This document shows positions 9,009 through 18,013 of a stretch of 44,348 bases of DNA, one piece after another. Position 1 is the stretch's first letter. Each line of letters starts with the position of its first letter. The position numbers and the translations under genes are program-made. Origin of the DNA: Actinomycetota bacterium (lineage in GTDB: Bacteria; Actinomycetota; Thermoleophilia; Solirubrobacterales; Solirubrobacteraceae). The DNA lies in NCBI GenBank assembly GCA_016781085.1, contig JADDQZ010000046.1:1-44348 (forward strand), read 5' to 3'. The notes beneath the pieces were generated by a model, which saw only the letters and a list, made by a program, of their open reading frames with translations, was not told the DNA's origin and made no database searches.

Positions 9009-10280
9009 ATGAAGATACGTCTGCTGATAGCCAACGCCTACGTGGGCGGTGGCACGGCTCGAACGATTTCGAGCACCGCGTCAGCGCTCGCCCAGCGTGG
9101 GCATGACGTCGAAGTCGTGAGCGTGTTGCGCCGGCGAGAGAAGCTGACGTTTCCCATGGATCCGCGAGTGCGCGTGATCCCGCTCGTCGACGAGTGGTCG
9201 CACAAGCAAGGGCTCGAACCGTCGGGCGGATTCAAGGGAGAGTTGCGCGACCGTTGGCGCGAGGTGGCCGCGCCGCGTCGCAGCATCATCGGGCACCGCC
9301 GCGACGGCCGCACCGAGGAGTGGAGTGTCTACACCGATCTGGAACTGCTGCGGTTCGTGCTTTCGGTCCGCGACGGAGTGCTGGTGGGAACCCGTCCCGC
9401 GATCAATCTCGTGATCGCGAAGTTCGCCCGCCCCGGCGTCGTTCGCGTGGCACAAGACCACATGAACCTCGGGTCCTACAGGCCGCCGCTGCGCAGGTCG
9501 ATCGCGCGGTGGTACCCGCGGCTTGATGCTGTGGTGACGCTCACCGAGCGCGACGCCCACGAGTACGACGCGTTGTTGAAGGGCTCCACCCGAGTCCTGG
9601 CCATTCCCAACGGCGTTCCCGACCTTGGCGGCCACCGGGCCACGCTCGACTCGAAGGTCGTCATCACCGCCGGGCGCCTGGCCAAGCAGAAGGGCTATGA
9701 CCGCCTGCTTCCGGTATGGGCGCGCGTGGCGGCCCAGCGGCCCGACTGGCGCCTGGAGATCTACGGTGCCGGCCCGGTCGAGGATGCGCTGAAAGAACAG
9801 CTGGAAGCGCTCAACCTACAGGGCAGTGCCAAGCTGAAGGGCCGTACGTCTGAGCTTTTCGAGCGCATGGCCGAGTCGTCGCTCTACGTCATGACTTCGC
9901 GCAAGGAAGGGCTTCCGATGGTGCTGCTGGAAGCCATGGGGGTCGGCCTGCCCGTCATCAGTTACGACTGTCCAACAGGCCCGCGCGACATCATCACCGA
10001 CGGCGTCGACGGCTACGTGGTGCCCAACGGCGACAAAAAGGCCCTCGAGGCGCGCATGCTCGAGCTCATGGACGACAAGGACAAGCGCGTGCGCATGGCC
10101 GAAGCGGCCCGCCAAAAAGCCGAGAACTTCGAAGTCGCCAAGCTCGCCGAGCGCTGGGAAGGGCTTTTCCGGGAGCTCTCAGACGCCAAGCGCCTGAACA
10201 ATGGGAGTGCCTCGCGGCCGCGTCTCGAGCAGGCCAGAAAGGGCGCCGCCCTGCTTCGCCAGAAGCTTGGTCAACGGTAA
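9009..10280 (+). CDS. glycosyltransferase family 4
   Basis: A 423-residue GT-B enzyme. The ORF track starts at a GTG at 8913, but the family N-terminus (MKIRLLIANAYVGGGTART, a glycine-rich loop after the first strand) begins at the ATG at 9009, so that start is preferred although no Shine-Dalgarno is visible. The C-terminal domain has ITAGRLAKQKGYDRLL near 220 and SRKEGLPMVLLEAMGVGLPVIS near 300, with the GT4 acidic pair. It is a clear paralogue of the catalytic half of the gene at 11323 (shared TRPAxN, QxHM, LTExD, AGRxxxQKG and EAMxxGxPVxSxDCPxGP). It probably acts on the same envelope polymer. Confidence 0.85.
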   Translation: MKIRLLIANAYVGGGTARTISSTASALAQRGHDVEVVSVLRRREKLTFPMDPRVRVIPLVDEWSHKQGLEPSGGFKGELRDRWREVAAPRRSIIGHRRDGRTEEWSVYTDLELLRFVLSVRDGVLVGTRPAINLVIAKFARPGVVRVAQDHMNLGSYRPPLRRSIARWYPRLDAVVTLTERDAHEYDALLKGSTRVLAIPNGVPDLGGHRATLDSKVVITAGRLAKQKGYDRLLPVWARVAAQRPDWRLEIYGAGPVEDALKEQLEALNLQGSAKLKGRTSELFERMAESSLYVMTSRKEGLPMVLLEAMGVGLPVISYDCPTGPRDIITDGVDGYVVPNGDKKALEARMLELMDDKDKRVRMAEAARQKAENFEVAKLAERWEGLFRELSDAKRLNNGSASRPRLEQARKGAALLRQKLGQR

Positions 10281-10323
10281 CCAACCCGGCTCGCTCAACG
10301 AGACCTCGCGGTAGGTGACGGGC

Positions 10324-11244
10324 TCAACCCGAAGTCGGCTGCACCTGACCGAGGGCGTTCTGCGCCGCGGGCAGGTTCCCGCCGTCGGCCGCCATATAGC
10401 CCCATGCCATGCACAGCGGCCGCAGTTCGGCCGGGATCTCATGCGCCGGGGGAGGTGGCTGCGCCGGTTGCACCTGGCCCGTCTTAATCTTGCCCGCCCA
10501 GTCACCAAGGCCAGCCTTGTAGCGGCCGTGGTTGTGCTGGCCGTAGTCGGTCATACCCGGTTCCCACTGCAGATCAAGGAAGTCGCAGATACGCCGCGTC
10601 TGGGCTTCAGGATTGTTGGTGACGTCCTCGTAGCGCACGGTCAATCCGGTGTGGTGCTGGCGCGCCCGTTCGAGCGCCTCGCCGTAGCGCAGGATCGTTT
10701 CCACGCTGTCTTTTGACTTCGGCCGCAGGTTCTGACGTGATCGAACGATGGCGGCCGGGTGGCGAAGCAGGAAGATGAACTGGGAGTCCGGCCAGCACTC
10801 CTTGATCCGGTCAGCGATGAAGACGTCGCTCGGAGTCTTGTTGACGAGCTGGCGCTTGCCGCTGTTGCTGAGCTCGCGGTGCAGGATGCGGTCCCACAGG
10901 AGGTACTCGAGCTTCTCGTTGTCGAGCCTGATCTCCTTCATCGCGCGCACGGCCCATTTGTTCTTGAGCCTGACGTCGACTGCTCGCAGGTGCAGCTCCT
11001 GCGGCGCGTGAATCTGCGAGTGGCTGTTGAGCAACACGCGCAGAAGCGTCGATCCCGACCGAAGCGTTGAAAGGATGAAGGCGGGCGACTCGACAAGGCG
11101 GTCGCTGGAGGCCTTGCGCCGGCGGCGACGACGACGCTGGGCGTGCGCCCCTTCGGCCTTGGTCAGCTGGTAGCCCGTCGCCCGCGTCAGAGCGGTGTTG
11201 ACCGAGCCCTTCCAGTCCTCCGGCAGTTTGACAGGCAGATTCAC
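10324..11244 (-). CDS. sulfotransferase family protein
   Basis: A 306-residue protein of the PAPS-dependent sulfotransferase family. The 5'-phosphosulfate loop FILSTLRSGSTLLR is near residue 62, and the 3'-phosphate-binding region FIFLLRHPAAIVRS near 162, followed by RYEDVTNNPE. It should transfer sulfate from PAPS to a hydroxyl of a glycan or lipid. The ORF track begins at TTG 11253, but that codon overlaps a TAGCCT -10 box; the GTG at 11244 lies 8 nt after the box and is the better, leaderless, start. A lysine/arginine-rich stretch near residues 35-47 precedes the catalytic domain. No membrane segment. Its place among glycosyltransferases suggests a sulfated surface polysaccharide or glycolipid. 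Confidence 0.82.
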   Translation of the reverse strand: MNLPVKLPEDWKGSVNTALTRATGYQLTKAEGAHAQRRRRRRRKASSDRLVESPAFILSTLRSGSTLLRVLLNSHSQIHAPQELHLRAVDVRLKNKWAVRAMKEIRLDNEKLEYLLWDRILHRELSNSGKRQLVNKTPSDVFIADRIKECWPDSQFIFLLRHPAAIVRSRQNLRPKSKDSVETILRYGEALERARQHHTGLTVRYEDVTNNPEAQTRRICDFLDLQWEPGMTDYGQHNHGRYKAGLGDWAGKIKTGQVQPAQPPPPAHEIPAELRPLCMAWGYMAADGGNLPAAQNALGQVQPTSG

Positions 11245-11252
11245 GGCCAGCA

Positions 11253-11258
11253 AGGCTA
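11253..11258 (-). promoter_or_regulatory. -10 box that decides the sulfotransferase start
   Basis: Minus-strand TAGCCT ends 8 nt before GTG 11244. The TTG used by the ORF track shares bases with this hexamer, so it would lie upstream of or at the transcription start. Confidence 0.45.
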
Positions 11259-11322
11259 CCGCTCACGCGGCTTCGAGGACAGCATGGCGCCCGGTAGACT
11301 CGCCGCCTGAAAGGGTGCCGCC

Positions 11323-13608
11323 GTGGCCGTACAACCAATAAGACGACCGACCATCGAAGTTCTGGCGACGCTCTTCTCCGAGGGCGCTGCCGTCCCGGCA
11401 TCCGTGCGGACCGTGGAGATCGCGCCGAGCGGTGAGGTGGTCGTTCGCGGCAGCGCGGGAGTGCAAGCCCAAGCGCTGTCGATGCCGAAGGCGAAGATCA
11501 TCCTGCGCCACCGCCGGTCCAAGCGAGAGCGTGTATGGCCAGTCGTCGCGCTGGGAACGGACTTCGAGGCGGCGGGTTCGTTCGCGTGCCGAGGGCCGGC
11601 CACCGACTGGCTGGGAGCCTGGGACTTGTACTTGGCGCTTCCCGGCGAGGATCTCCGGCGGCTGGCTGTCGCCGACGCCAAGGAGCTGCCCACGCCGATT
11701 GCGGTTCCCCACGGCGACGGCGGTTGTGTCGTGCGCTCTTTCGCCACTTCCAACGGCTACCTGAGGTTCGCGCTGCTGGACTTGTCCGAGCGTGCGGCGA
11801 TCGACCGCGTCGAGATCACGCGGGACACGCTGACCGTGGTGGCCAGACTGCCGGAATCAAAGGTCGATGCTCACGACGACGCGCGCCTTCTGTGCGTACA
11901 TCGCCAGAGCACGGAAGCCATCGCCGTCTCGGTGGCCGCCTTGCCGGGACAGCCATTCTCGGCGAGCTTTCAGTTGTGCGACCTCGTCCGCGACAGCGAC
12001 GGAACCGACTACTGGGACTTCTATCTCGGAGCCGGCGAGCGGCGGCTGCGTTTGCGCGCGCCGCTCGACGACGTGCCCGACAAGACGAGAGTCGTCGTCT
12101 TTCCCGAGCGTCGCGTGGCTTGCGACGGCCTCGAGCGGCGGTTGCGTCCCTACTACAACCGCAACGAGGATCTCAGCGTCCGCTCGCGGGCGGTGCGCTT
12201 TCCCGGGGCGGCGACCACCCAAGAGGAATCCGACGAGGACGCCGGCCGGGCGCCCGAAGACAAGGAAGCATCCGAATCGATGGACGCCTTTGAGAACAGT
12301 TCTTGGCATGGGCGTGGCCGGCGCTGGTGGACTCCGCTGGTCGCCGAGCCGCGCAGGGCGCTTATCCGTGCGATCGGAAAAGTCCTGCATTCCGGCGCAC
12401 GGCCGGCGCCCCCGGGGCAGGGGCGGACCAAAGTCGTGATCGTCCTCATGAGCTCGTACGGAATGGGCGGCACCATCCGCACGGTGCTCAACCTCGCGGG
12501 CTATCTGGCCGGCGAGTACGACGTCGAAGTGGTCAGCGTCACGCGCCGCCGCGACACGCCCTTCCTGCCGACGCCAAAAGGAGTGACGTTCAGGTTCCTC
12601 TCCGATCGCCGGCCGGGAATCGTGGGGTCGCGCATCAACCGCCTGCTCGATTCCCTCCCGAGTGTGCTCATGCCTGAGGAGGACTTCGGGTTTGCGACGT
12701 CGTCGCTGTGGACGGACTTGGGGTGGCTGCGCACATTGCGCGCGCACCGGTCCGGCGTTCTCATCACCACGCGGCCGGCGTTCAACATGCTCGCCGCTGA
12801 GCTGGCCGCTCCGGATGTGCTCACAGTCGGGCAGGAGCACATGCACTACCACGCACACCGGCCCGGCCTGGCGGTCGAAATACGGCGCTCTTACGGCAAG
12901 CTCGACGCGCTTGCCGTACTGACCGAAGACGACCGACGGGACTACGGCGAGCTGCTGCGCAAATATCCAACGCGCGTCGTGCGCATTCCCAACGCGCTGC
13001 CCGAGCTCGAAGGCGGCCGCTCGACCCTCGAGCAGCCGATCATCGTCGCCGCCGGGCGGATGACGCGCCAGAAGGGCTTTGACCTTTTGATCGAAGCCTT
13101 CGCCGCGGCCGTGGCGGACCATCCGGAGTGGGTTCTGCGGATCTTCGGAGCCGGGCCGGCGCGTCGCCGGCTGGCGCGTCGGATCCTCGAACTGGAGCTC
13201 TACAACAACGTGCTGCTGATGGGGCCGACGCGCAAGCTCGGCGAAGAGCTCTCCAAGGCGTCGATTTTCGCACTCAGCTCTCGCTACGAGGGTTTCGGGA
13301 TGGTCCTACTCGAAGCGATGAGCAAGGGCGTCCCAGTGGTGTCGTTCGACTGCCCGCGTGGGCCAAACGAAATCGTCCACGACGGCCAAGACGGGTACCT
13401 CGTCCCCGCCGAAGACGTTCCGGCCTTCGCCATCGCGTTGAAGAAACTGATGAGCGATGGCGAGCGAAGGCGCCACATGGGTGAAGCCGCGCTGACCACC
13501 GCCGCTTCTTTCGACATCGAAGTAGTCGGCAAACAGTGGTCGGAGTTGCTTCGCGCGCTACCAGTTGGCGGTGGCGCGGCTTTGCCGCAACTCGAGCCGA
13601 TACGGTAG
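11323..13608 (+). CDS. GT4 glycosyltransferase with a ~370-residue beta-rich N-terminal extension
   Basis: A 761-residue protein. Residues about 371-755 are a GT4 enzyme: VVIVLMSSYGMGGTIRTVLN, AAGRMTRQKGFDLLIEAF near 576, and SRYEGFGMVLLEAMSKGVPVVS near 653. The first 370 residues are not a glycosyltransferase. They look like at least two related beta-sandwich units, each with a WDLYLALPGEDLRRLAV / WDFYLGAGERRLRLRAP type strand (near 103 and 231), followed by an acidic, probably disordered linker around 290-325. Similar WD-Y-containing domains occur ahead of catalytic domains in actinobacterial teichoic-acid-type transferases, where they may bind polymer; that is family recollection. GTG start at 11323. 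The catalytic half is paralogous to the gene at 9009. Confidence 0.8.
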   Translation: MAVQPIRRPTIEVLATLFSEGAAVPASVRTVEIAPSGEVVVRGSAGVQAQALSMPKAKIILRHRRSKRERVWPVVALGTDFEAAGSFACRGPATDWLGAWDLYLALPGEDLRRLAVADAKELPTPIAVPHGDGGCVVRSFATSNGYLRFALLDLSERAAIDRVEITRDTLTVVARLPESKVDAHDDARLLCVHRQSTEAIAVSVAALPGQPFSASFQLCDLVRDSDGTDYWDFYLGAGERRLRLRAPLDDVPDKTRVVVFPERRVACDGLERRLRPYYNRNEDLSVRSRAVRFPGAATTQEESDEDAGRAPEDKEASESMDAFENSSWHGRGRRWWTPLVAEPRRALIRAIGKVLHSGARPAPPGQGRTKVVIVLMSSYGMGGTIRTVLNLAGYLAGEYDVEVVSVTRRRDTPFLPTPKGVTFRFLSDRRPGIVGSRINRLLDSLPSVLMPEEDFGFATSSLWTDLGWLRTLRAHRSGVLITTRPAFNMLAAELAAPDVLTVGQEHMHYHAHRPGLAVEIRRSYGKLDALAVLTEDDRRDYGELLRKYPTRVVRIPNALPELEGGRSTLEQPIIVAAGRMTRQKGFDLLIEAFAAAVADHPEWVLRIFGAGPARRRLARRILELELYNNVLLMGPTRKLGEELSKASIFALSSRYEGFGMVLLEAMSKGVPVVSFDCPRGPNEIVHDGQDGYLVPAEDVPAFAIALKKLMSDGERRRHMGEAALTTAASFDIEVVGKQWSELLRALPVGGGAALPQLEPIR

Positions 13609-13649
13609 GTCACAGTGAAGGCCGCGATCACAGCGAGCGAGCGGCGCCG

Positions 13650-16106
13650 TTGAGTGCTGCCTCTTCCGAGCGAGCAACCGCCACCGAGCGCCCTCGCCGC
13701 GTAAGCAGCCGCCGAGCCTCGCATCCGCGGGCGACGACTGCTGCCGGCACTTCGGCCATCCTGCTCGCGACGACTGCTTCCAACGAGCACGATTGCGCGG
13801 CCACGCTCGAGATCGACGGCACGACGATTCTCGGCCGGTTGCTCGAGCAGCTCGAGACGCTCGAAGTTGCGCGCGCATCGATCATCACGCGGCCTCAATG
13901 GGTCGCAGCGCTCGAACGCGCCGCCGCTGCGAGCGGCATCGAAGCGAAGGTGGTAGGCAGCGAAAGCGTCGCGAGTGACCTCCGCGCGGTTGCCGACCTT
14001 GCCACCGCCGCTCCTCGATCACTGCTGATTGCCCGCGGCGATGCGCTGACTCAGCGCGAAGCGCTTGCGGGCCTGTTCGCGGATCCGCGCATCGTCACCG
14101 GAATCCTCGTCAGCGGCTCCAAGTCGCGGGGCGCGTGGTCGTTTCGAACGCGATCGGCGCGCGGTCGTGTCATCGGAGCTGCCTCGCCGTATCACCGCGA
14201 AGACGGCAGCGGGCCGTACTTTCTCGGCCTGCTGAAAGTCGACGCGCGGGACCGTTCAGCACTTGTTTCCGTCGCCCAGCGCTTGGCTGACATGGTGCAA
14301 GCGCCTCCGCCCCTGTGGAAAGAGGAGTTCAAGCGCAAGTCGACCGAATGGCGGATGCGCCTGTGGAGCGCGGCCCGCGAGGATCCGACGGCACCGAGAC
14401 CAGGGCCGGAAGTGTGGCCTTCGCTGCCATTGGACGAGCAGGCGACGGAGCTGCTCGGCCGCCGGGTCGAGGTTTCGCGCAACGACGTGGTTTCTCTGCT
14501 GCTCGTCGGGCTCGTGCGGTCGGACGTCCAGATCGCTGCGCGCCACCTCCGTGGCTTCTACTACGGCCGCCCGTTGTCTCGTCAAGCCGTCGACGAAGCG
14601 TCACAGGCGCTGGGGGAGCTCGACGAGGACGAAGTAGCGCTCGACGCCGCGGTCAAGGGCTCAGACGGGTTCTTCACCACCTTCTTCGTCAGCACTTATT
14701 CGCGTTACATCGCCCGGTTCGCGGCCCGGCGCGGCTGGACGCCGAACGCCATCTCGGTCGTGTCGATGCTCGTGGGAATCGCGGCGGCGGGAGGTTTCGC
14801 CACCGGTTCGCGCACCGGCCTGGTGGTGGGCGCGGTGCTCGCTTACTTCGCGTTCATGCTCGACTGCGTCGACGGTCAGCTCGCCCGCTACACGCGGCAG
14901 TTCTCGAAGCTGGGGGCGTGGCTGGATTCCGTACTCGACCGCGCGAAGGAGTACGTCATCTTCGCGGGCCTGGCGCTGGGCGCCACGCGTGGCTTCGACG
15001 ACAACGTGTGGCTGTTGGCGGCTTCCGCTATGGCGCTGCAAACCGCCCGTCACGCACTTGACTTCTCTTACAGCGCGGGCCAACGCGCCGTACTCGCTTC
15101 GACCAAGCCACTGCCGCTGGAGCAGCCCGGCGGTTCACGCGGCGCGCCGGCGTCGGCCTCCGAAGACGGAGAGCTTGCGGGCGTGGTCGAGACGGAGCCG
15201 GCGGCAGTGCCACGGTCGCGGCGGCGGGCGGCCCGTGCAGTCGCCCGCCGCCTGCTGCGTACGCTTGGCCGCCTCGACCGCTGGCGTCTGACTTACTGGG
15301 TGAAGCGCATCATCGTGCTGCCGATCGGCGAGCGCTTCGGCTTGATTGCCGTCACGGCGGCCTTCTTCAGCCCCCGCGTCACGTTCCTCGCGTTGCTGTC
15401 GTGGGGAGCGGTGGCGGCGGCGTACGCCCTGCTCGGCCGCATGGTGCGGTCCGTGGTGCGATCGCATGACAAGGGCCGCGACGTGTCTGGTGCCTTCAAC
15501 GCGCTGCAGACCTACCGCGACGACGGTCCGCTGGCGCGGGCGATCGGCGCTGTGGCGGCGAAGGCCGTCCCGCTCAACGAGGTCGCGCTGGCTTTGATCG
15601 GCGCCGGCGTGCTCGCGGCCGCAGCGGCTACGCTCAAGCAGCCGGTTCCCGACTTGCTCTTGGCGGTGGTCGCGGCAGTCGTGCTCATAGGTGCCGGGTC
15701 GGCGCGCTCGCACTTCGGCCGCTTCGCCTGGGTCGTGCCGCCGTTGCTGCGTGCGCTCGAGTACGGGTTTTTGATCCGGCTGACGGTGCTGGCCGAGCCG
15801 GATGCCTTGCCGCTGTGCTTTGCGCTGCTGGCGGCACTGGCCTTCCACCACTACGACACCGTGTATCGGATCAGGCAGCAGGGAGTGGCGCCGCCGCATT
15901 GGATCGGCTTGATCGGCGGCGGCTGGGACGCCCGGATGCTGATCGCCGTCGTCCTCGCCGCGGTCGGCCTGCTCGGCCCGGGAATGCTCGTGGCCGGGGC
16001 GGTACTCGGCACCATCTACGTAACTGAAAGCATTTCGGGGTGGCGCCGGCACGTTCGGGCCGCGCGCCCCGCCGTAGTAGACGAAGAGGAGGGCGCAGAC
16101 GAATGA
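13650..16106 (+). CDS. CDP-alcohol phosphotransferase with degenerate nucleotidyltransferase-like N-domain
   Basis: A membrane protein of about 818 residues. The CDP-alcohol phosphatidyltransferase signature is complete near residue 405: DCVDGQLARY, then GAWLDSVLD, giving all four aspartates of D-x2-DG-x2-AR-x8-G-x3-D-x3-D. Residues about 20-190 resemble a nucleotidyltransferase fold (TTILGRLLEQLETLEVARASII) but lack the GxGxRL loop, so this part is probably inactive. The C-terminal third has further membrane segments and a conserved-looking FHHYDTVYRIRQQG...GGGWDARML stretch resembling DUF5941 (from memory). The ORF is open from 13536, but everything before 13608 overlaps the upstream gene; TTG 13650 is the first reasonable start. 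The stop overlaps the next ATG (ATGA), so it is translationally coupled to the cytidylyltransferase-like gene. Confidence 0.8.
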   Translation: MSAASSERATATERPRRVSSRRASHPRATTAAGTSAILLATTASNEHDCAATLEIDGTTILGRLLEQLETLEVARASIITRPQWVAALERAAAASGIEAKVVGSESVASDLRAVADLATAAPRSLLIARGDALTQREALAGLFADPRIVTGILVSGSKSRGAWSFRTRSARGRVIGAASPYHREDGSGPYFLGLLKVDARDRSALVSVAQRLADMVQAPPPLWKEEFKRKSTEWRMRLWSAAREDPTAPRPGPEVWPSLPLDEQATELLGRRVEVSRNDVVSLLLVGLVRSDVQIAARHLRGFYYGRPLSRQAVDEASQALGELDEDEVALDAAVKGSDGFFTTFFVSTYSRYIARFAARRGWTPNAISVVSMLVGIAAAGGFATGSRTGLVVGAVLAYFAFMLDCVDGQLARYTRQFSKLGAWLDSVLDRAKEYVIFAGLALGATRGFDDNVWLLAASAMALQTARHALDFSYSAGQRAVLASTKPLPLEQPGGSRGAPASASEDGELAGVVETEPAAVPRSRRRAARAVARRLLRTLGRLDRWRLTYWVKRIIVLPIGERFGLIAVTAAFFSPRVTFLALLSWGAVAAAYALLGRMVRSVVRSHDKGRDVSGAFNALQTYRDDGPLARAIGAVAAKAVPLNEVALALIGAGVLAAAAATLKQPVPDLLLAVVAAVVLIGAGSARSHFGRFAWVVPPLLRALEYGFLIRLTVLAEPDALPLCFALLAALAFHHYDTVYRIRQQGVAPPHWIGLIGGGWDARMLIAVVLAAVGLLGPGMLVAGAVLGTIYVTESISGWRRHVRAARPAVVDEEEGADE

Positions 16107-16834
16107 TCGGCATGGTTCTCGCGGCCGGTCAGGGTCAACGGCTACGTCCGCTGACGATCGGACTGCCGAAGACGTTGTTGCCCGTCGCCGACGAGACGAC
16201 GATCCTCGACAACGCGCTGGCGAACCTACGCTCCGTCGACATCGACGAAGTGGTGATCGTCACCGGCTTTGCCGCCGAGCGCATCCAAGAGCAGGCCCCC
16301 GCCCTTGAGCAGCGCTTCGGCGTGCGGCTCGAGCTGGTCTACAACGACCGCGCCGAGGAGTGGAACAACGCCTACTCGCTCTGGCTGGCGCGGCAGTTCT
16401 TCGGCGAAGGCGTTCTCCTCGTCAACGGCGACACGGTGCATCCCGTGAGCGTGGAAGAGCGCCTGCTGGCGGCCCGCGGGCCGGACATCGTCTTGGCACT
16501 CGACGACGCCAAGTCGCTCGGTCAAGAGGAGATGAAGGTGGTGCTCGCCGAAGACGGCGGCATGCAGCGCATCAACAAGCAAGCCGATCCGCAAGCTTCA
16601 GACGGTGAGTACATCGGTCTCACGTTGATCGAGCCGCAGGCGGCGGCACCGCTGGCCGACGCCCTGGAGGCGACATGGCGGCGGGATCCCGGGCTGTACT
16701 ACGAGGACGGGTACCAGGAGTTCGTCGACCGCGGCGGATTCATCGGCGTGGCGCCGATCGGCTCGGTCGAGTGGGTCGAAGTCGACAACCACGACGACTT
16801 GGCCCGGGCCAAGGAGATCGCGTGCCAGTACTAG
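16103..16834 (+). CDS. LicC-like sugar/alcohol-phosphate nucleotidyltransferase
   Basis: A 243-residue cytosolic nucleotidyltransferase. MVLAAGQGQRLRPLT at the N-terminus is the NTP-binding loop, GLPKTLLPV follows, EEWNNAYSLWLAR matches the acceptor-site region of phosphocholine-cytidylyltransferase-like enzymes, NGDTVHP (near 109) supplies a metal-binding aspartate and VEVDNHDDL (near 226) the second. It probably uses CTP to activate a phosphorylated alcohol, here plausibly the product of the adjacent dehydrogenase. The ATG at 16103, with GAGGAGGG upstream, overlaps the previous stop (ATGA) and is preferred to the ORF-track start at 16040. The 3' end overlaps the next gene by 13 nt. Substrate identity is inferred from context only. 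Confidence 0.8.
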   Translation: MIGMVLAAGQGQRLRPLTIGLPKTLLPVADETTILDNALANLRSVDIDEVVIVTGFAAERIQEQAPALEQRFGVRLELVYNDRAEEWNNAYSLWLARQFFGEGVLLVNGDTVHPVSVEERLLAARGPDIVLALDDAKSLGQEEMKVVLAEDGGMQRINKQADPQASDGEYIGLTLIEPQAAAPLADALEATWRRDPGLYYEDGYQEFVDRGGFIGVAPIGSVEWVEVDNHDDLARAKEIACQY

Positions 16835-17946
16835 CCCGCATGGCGGCCCTGCCGCTGAGCGTCGACGTGCGCGGCGGCGCGGTCAGTGGACTCGGCGCGC
16901 TTCTGTGCGACCAGCGGATCTCGGCCAACGGGCATGTCGCGGTGGCGGTCGGTCGTGGTCAAGGCGAGGAAATCGCTCGCGTGCTCGAGCTCGAACTCCC
17001 GGAAGCAGATGTGTTCCTCGTGCGCGACGGCACCGTCGACGCGGGACAGGAGCTTGCGGCCTCGCTGCGCCGTGGCTCTTATGACGCCGTCGCGGGCATC
17101 GGCGGCGGCCGCACGCTCGACGTCGCCAAGTATGCCGCCAGCCACACCGGCCTCCCGATGGTCAGCGTGGCTACAAGCCTTGCCCACGACGGGCTCGCCT
17201 CGCCGGTCGCTTCGCTCGAGCACGGCAACCACAAAGGCTCTTTCGGCGTCCACACGCCGATCAGCGTGGTCGTCGACCTCGACTACGTCCGCCGCTCGCC
17301 CCTCGACCAGCTGCGCTCGGGCATCGGAGACGCCATCTCGAACCTCAGCGCGCTGGCCGATTGGGAGCTCGCCAGTCGCCAGCGGGGTGAGCCCTGGGAC
17401 GGCGTCGCCGCCGCGCTGGCGCGCTCGGCAGCGGAATCGCTGCTCTGGCAGAGCGACCCCCTTGACGACGAGCGGTTGCTCACCACGCTGGCCAACGGCC
17501 TGATCCAGAGCGGTCTGGCAATGGCGATCGCCGGCAGCAGCCGCCCTTGTAGCGGTGCATGCCACGAGATTGCTCACGCCGTCGACGCGCTGTACCCGCA
17601 CACGAGCAGCCATGGCGCCCAAGTCGCGGTCGGGATGATGTTCGCGTCGTTTCTGCGTGATGACCCGGCTCTGACAGCAATCGACGCCTGCCTGACGCGT
17701 TACGGTGTGCCGCGCCTGCCGGCCGACCTCGGGCTCAGCGACGAGCAATTCGTGGCGGCCGTGGTTCGCGCTCCTTCCACCCGGCCGGATCGCTACACGA
17801 TCCTCGAGCACTTGGCGCTCGACGAGAACGAGATCCGCGAGCGCGTCGAAGCGTTTCTGAGCACGTTCGCCGCGGCGCCGAATGGGACCAGCAGCGCGCC
17901 GCTTCCGCTGGCGCCCTCGGGCCCCGGGCTATCCTCAAAAATATGA
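16822..17946 (+). CDS. sn-glycerol-1-phosphate dehydrogenase-like enzyme (iron-containing alcohol dehydrogenase superfamily)
   Basis: A 374-residue protein of the G1P dehydrogenase/AraM branch. The NAD(P) loop GIGGGRTLDVAK is near residue 93, SLAHDGLASP near 120 has the Asp metal ligand, and CHEIAHAVD near 248 with HTSSHGAQV near 261 supply the His ligands. Family members reduce dihydroxyacetone phosphate to sn-glycerol 1-phosphate. The GTG at 16822 is chosen because AAGGAG lies 5 nt upstream; ATG 16840 is the alternative. It overlaps the nucleotidyltransferase by 13 nt, so the two are coupled: one would make the polyol phosphate and the other activate it for the CDP-alcohol phosphotransferase. 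A different polyol phosphate as the product is possible. Confidence 0.82.
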   Translation: MPVLARMAALPLSVDVRGGAVSGLGALLCDQRISANGHVAVAVGRGQGEEIARVLELELPEADVFLVRDGTVDAGQELAASLRRGSYDAVAGIGGGRTLDVAKYAASHTGLPMVSVATSLAHDGLASPVASLEHGNHKGSFGVHTPISVVVDLDYVRRSPLDQLRSGIGDAISNLSALADWELASRQRGEPWDGVAAALARSAAESLLWQSDPLDDERLLTTLANGLIQSGLAMAIAGSSRPCSGACHEIAHAVDALYPHTSSHGAQVAVGMMFASFLRDDPALTAIDACLTRYGVPRLPADLGLSDEQFVAAVVRAPSTRPDRYTILEHLALDENEIRERVEAFLSTFAAAPNGTSSAPLPLAPSGPGLSSKI

Positions 17947-17960
17947 GTTGCCGGTTTGAT

Positions 17961-17986
17961 GCGGCGGCGGTGACGCAGCCGCCGGC
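17961..17986 (+). other. GC hairpin between the dehydrogenase and the ABC exporter
   Basis: GGCGGC and GCCGCC can form a stem around a 9-nt loop, just after the stop at 17946 and before the exporter start. It may be an attenuating or processing hairpin that separates the biosynthesis genes from the exporter; there is no T-tract. Confidence 0.3.
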
Positions 17987-18013
17987 CGGACTGTTCTGCG
18001 TGTGCGCGAGGCC

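Noticed and set aside
11857-13122. 421-residue minus-strand ORF
   Set aside because: Shadow of the GT4 gene at 11323, which has clear family motifs.
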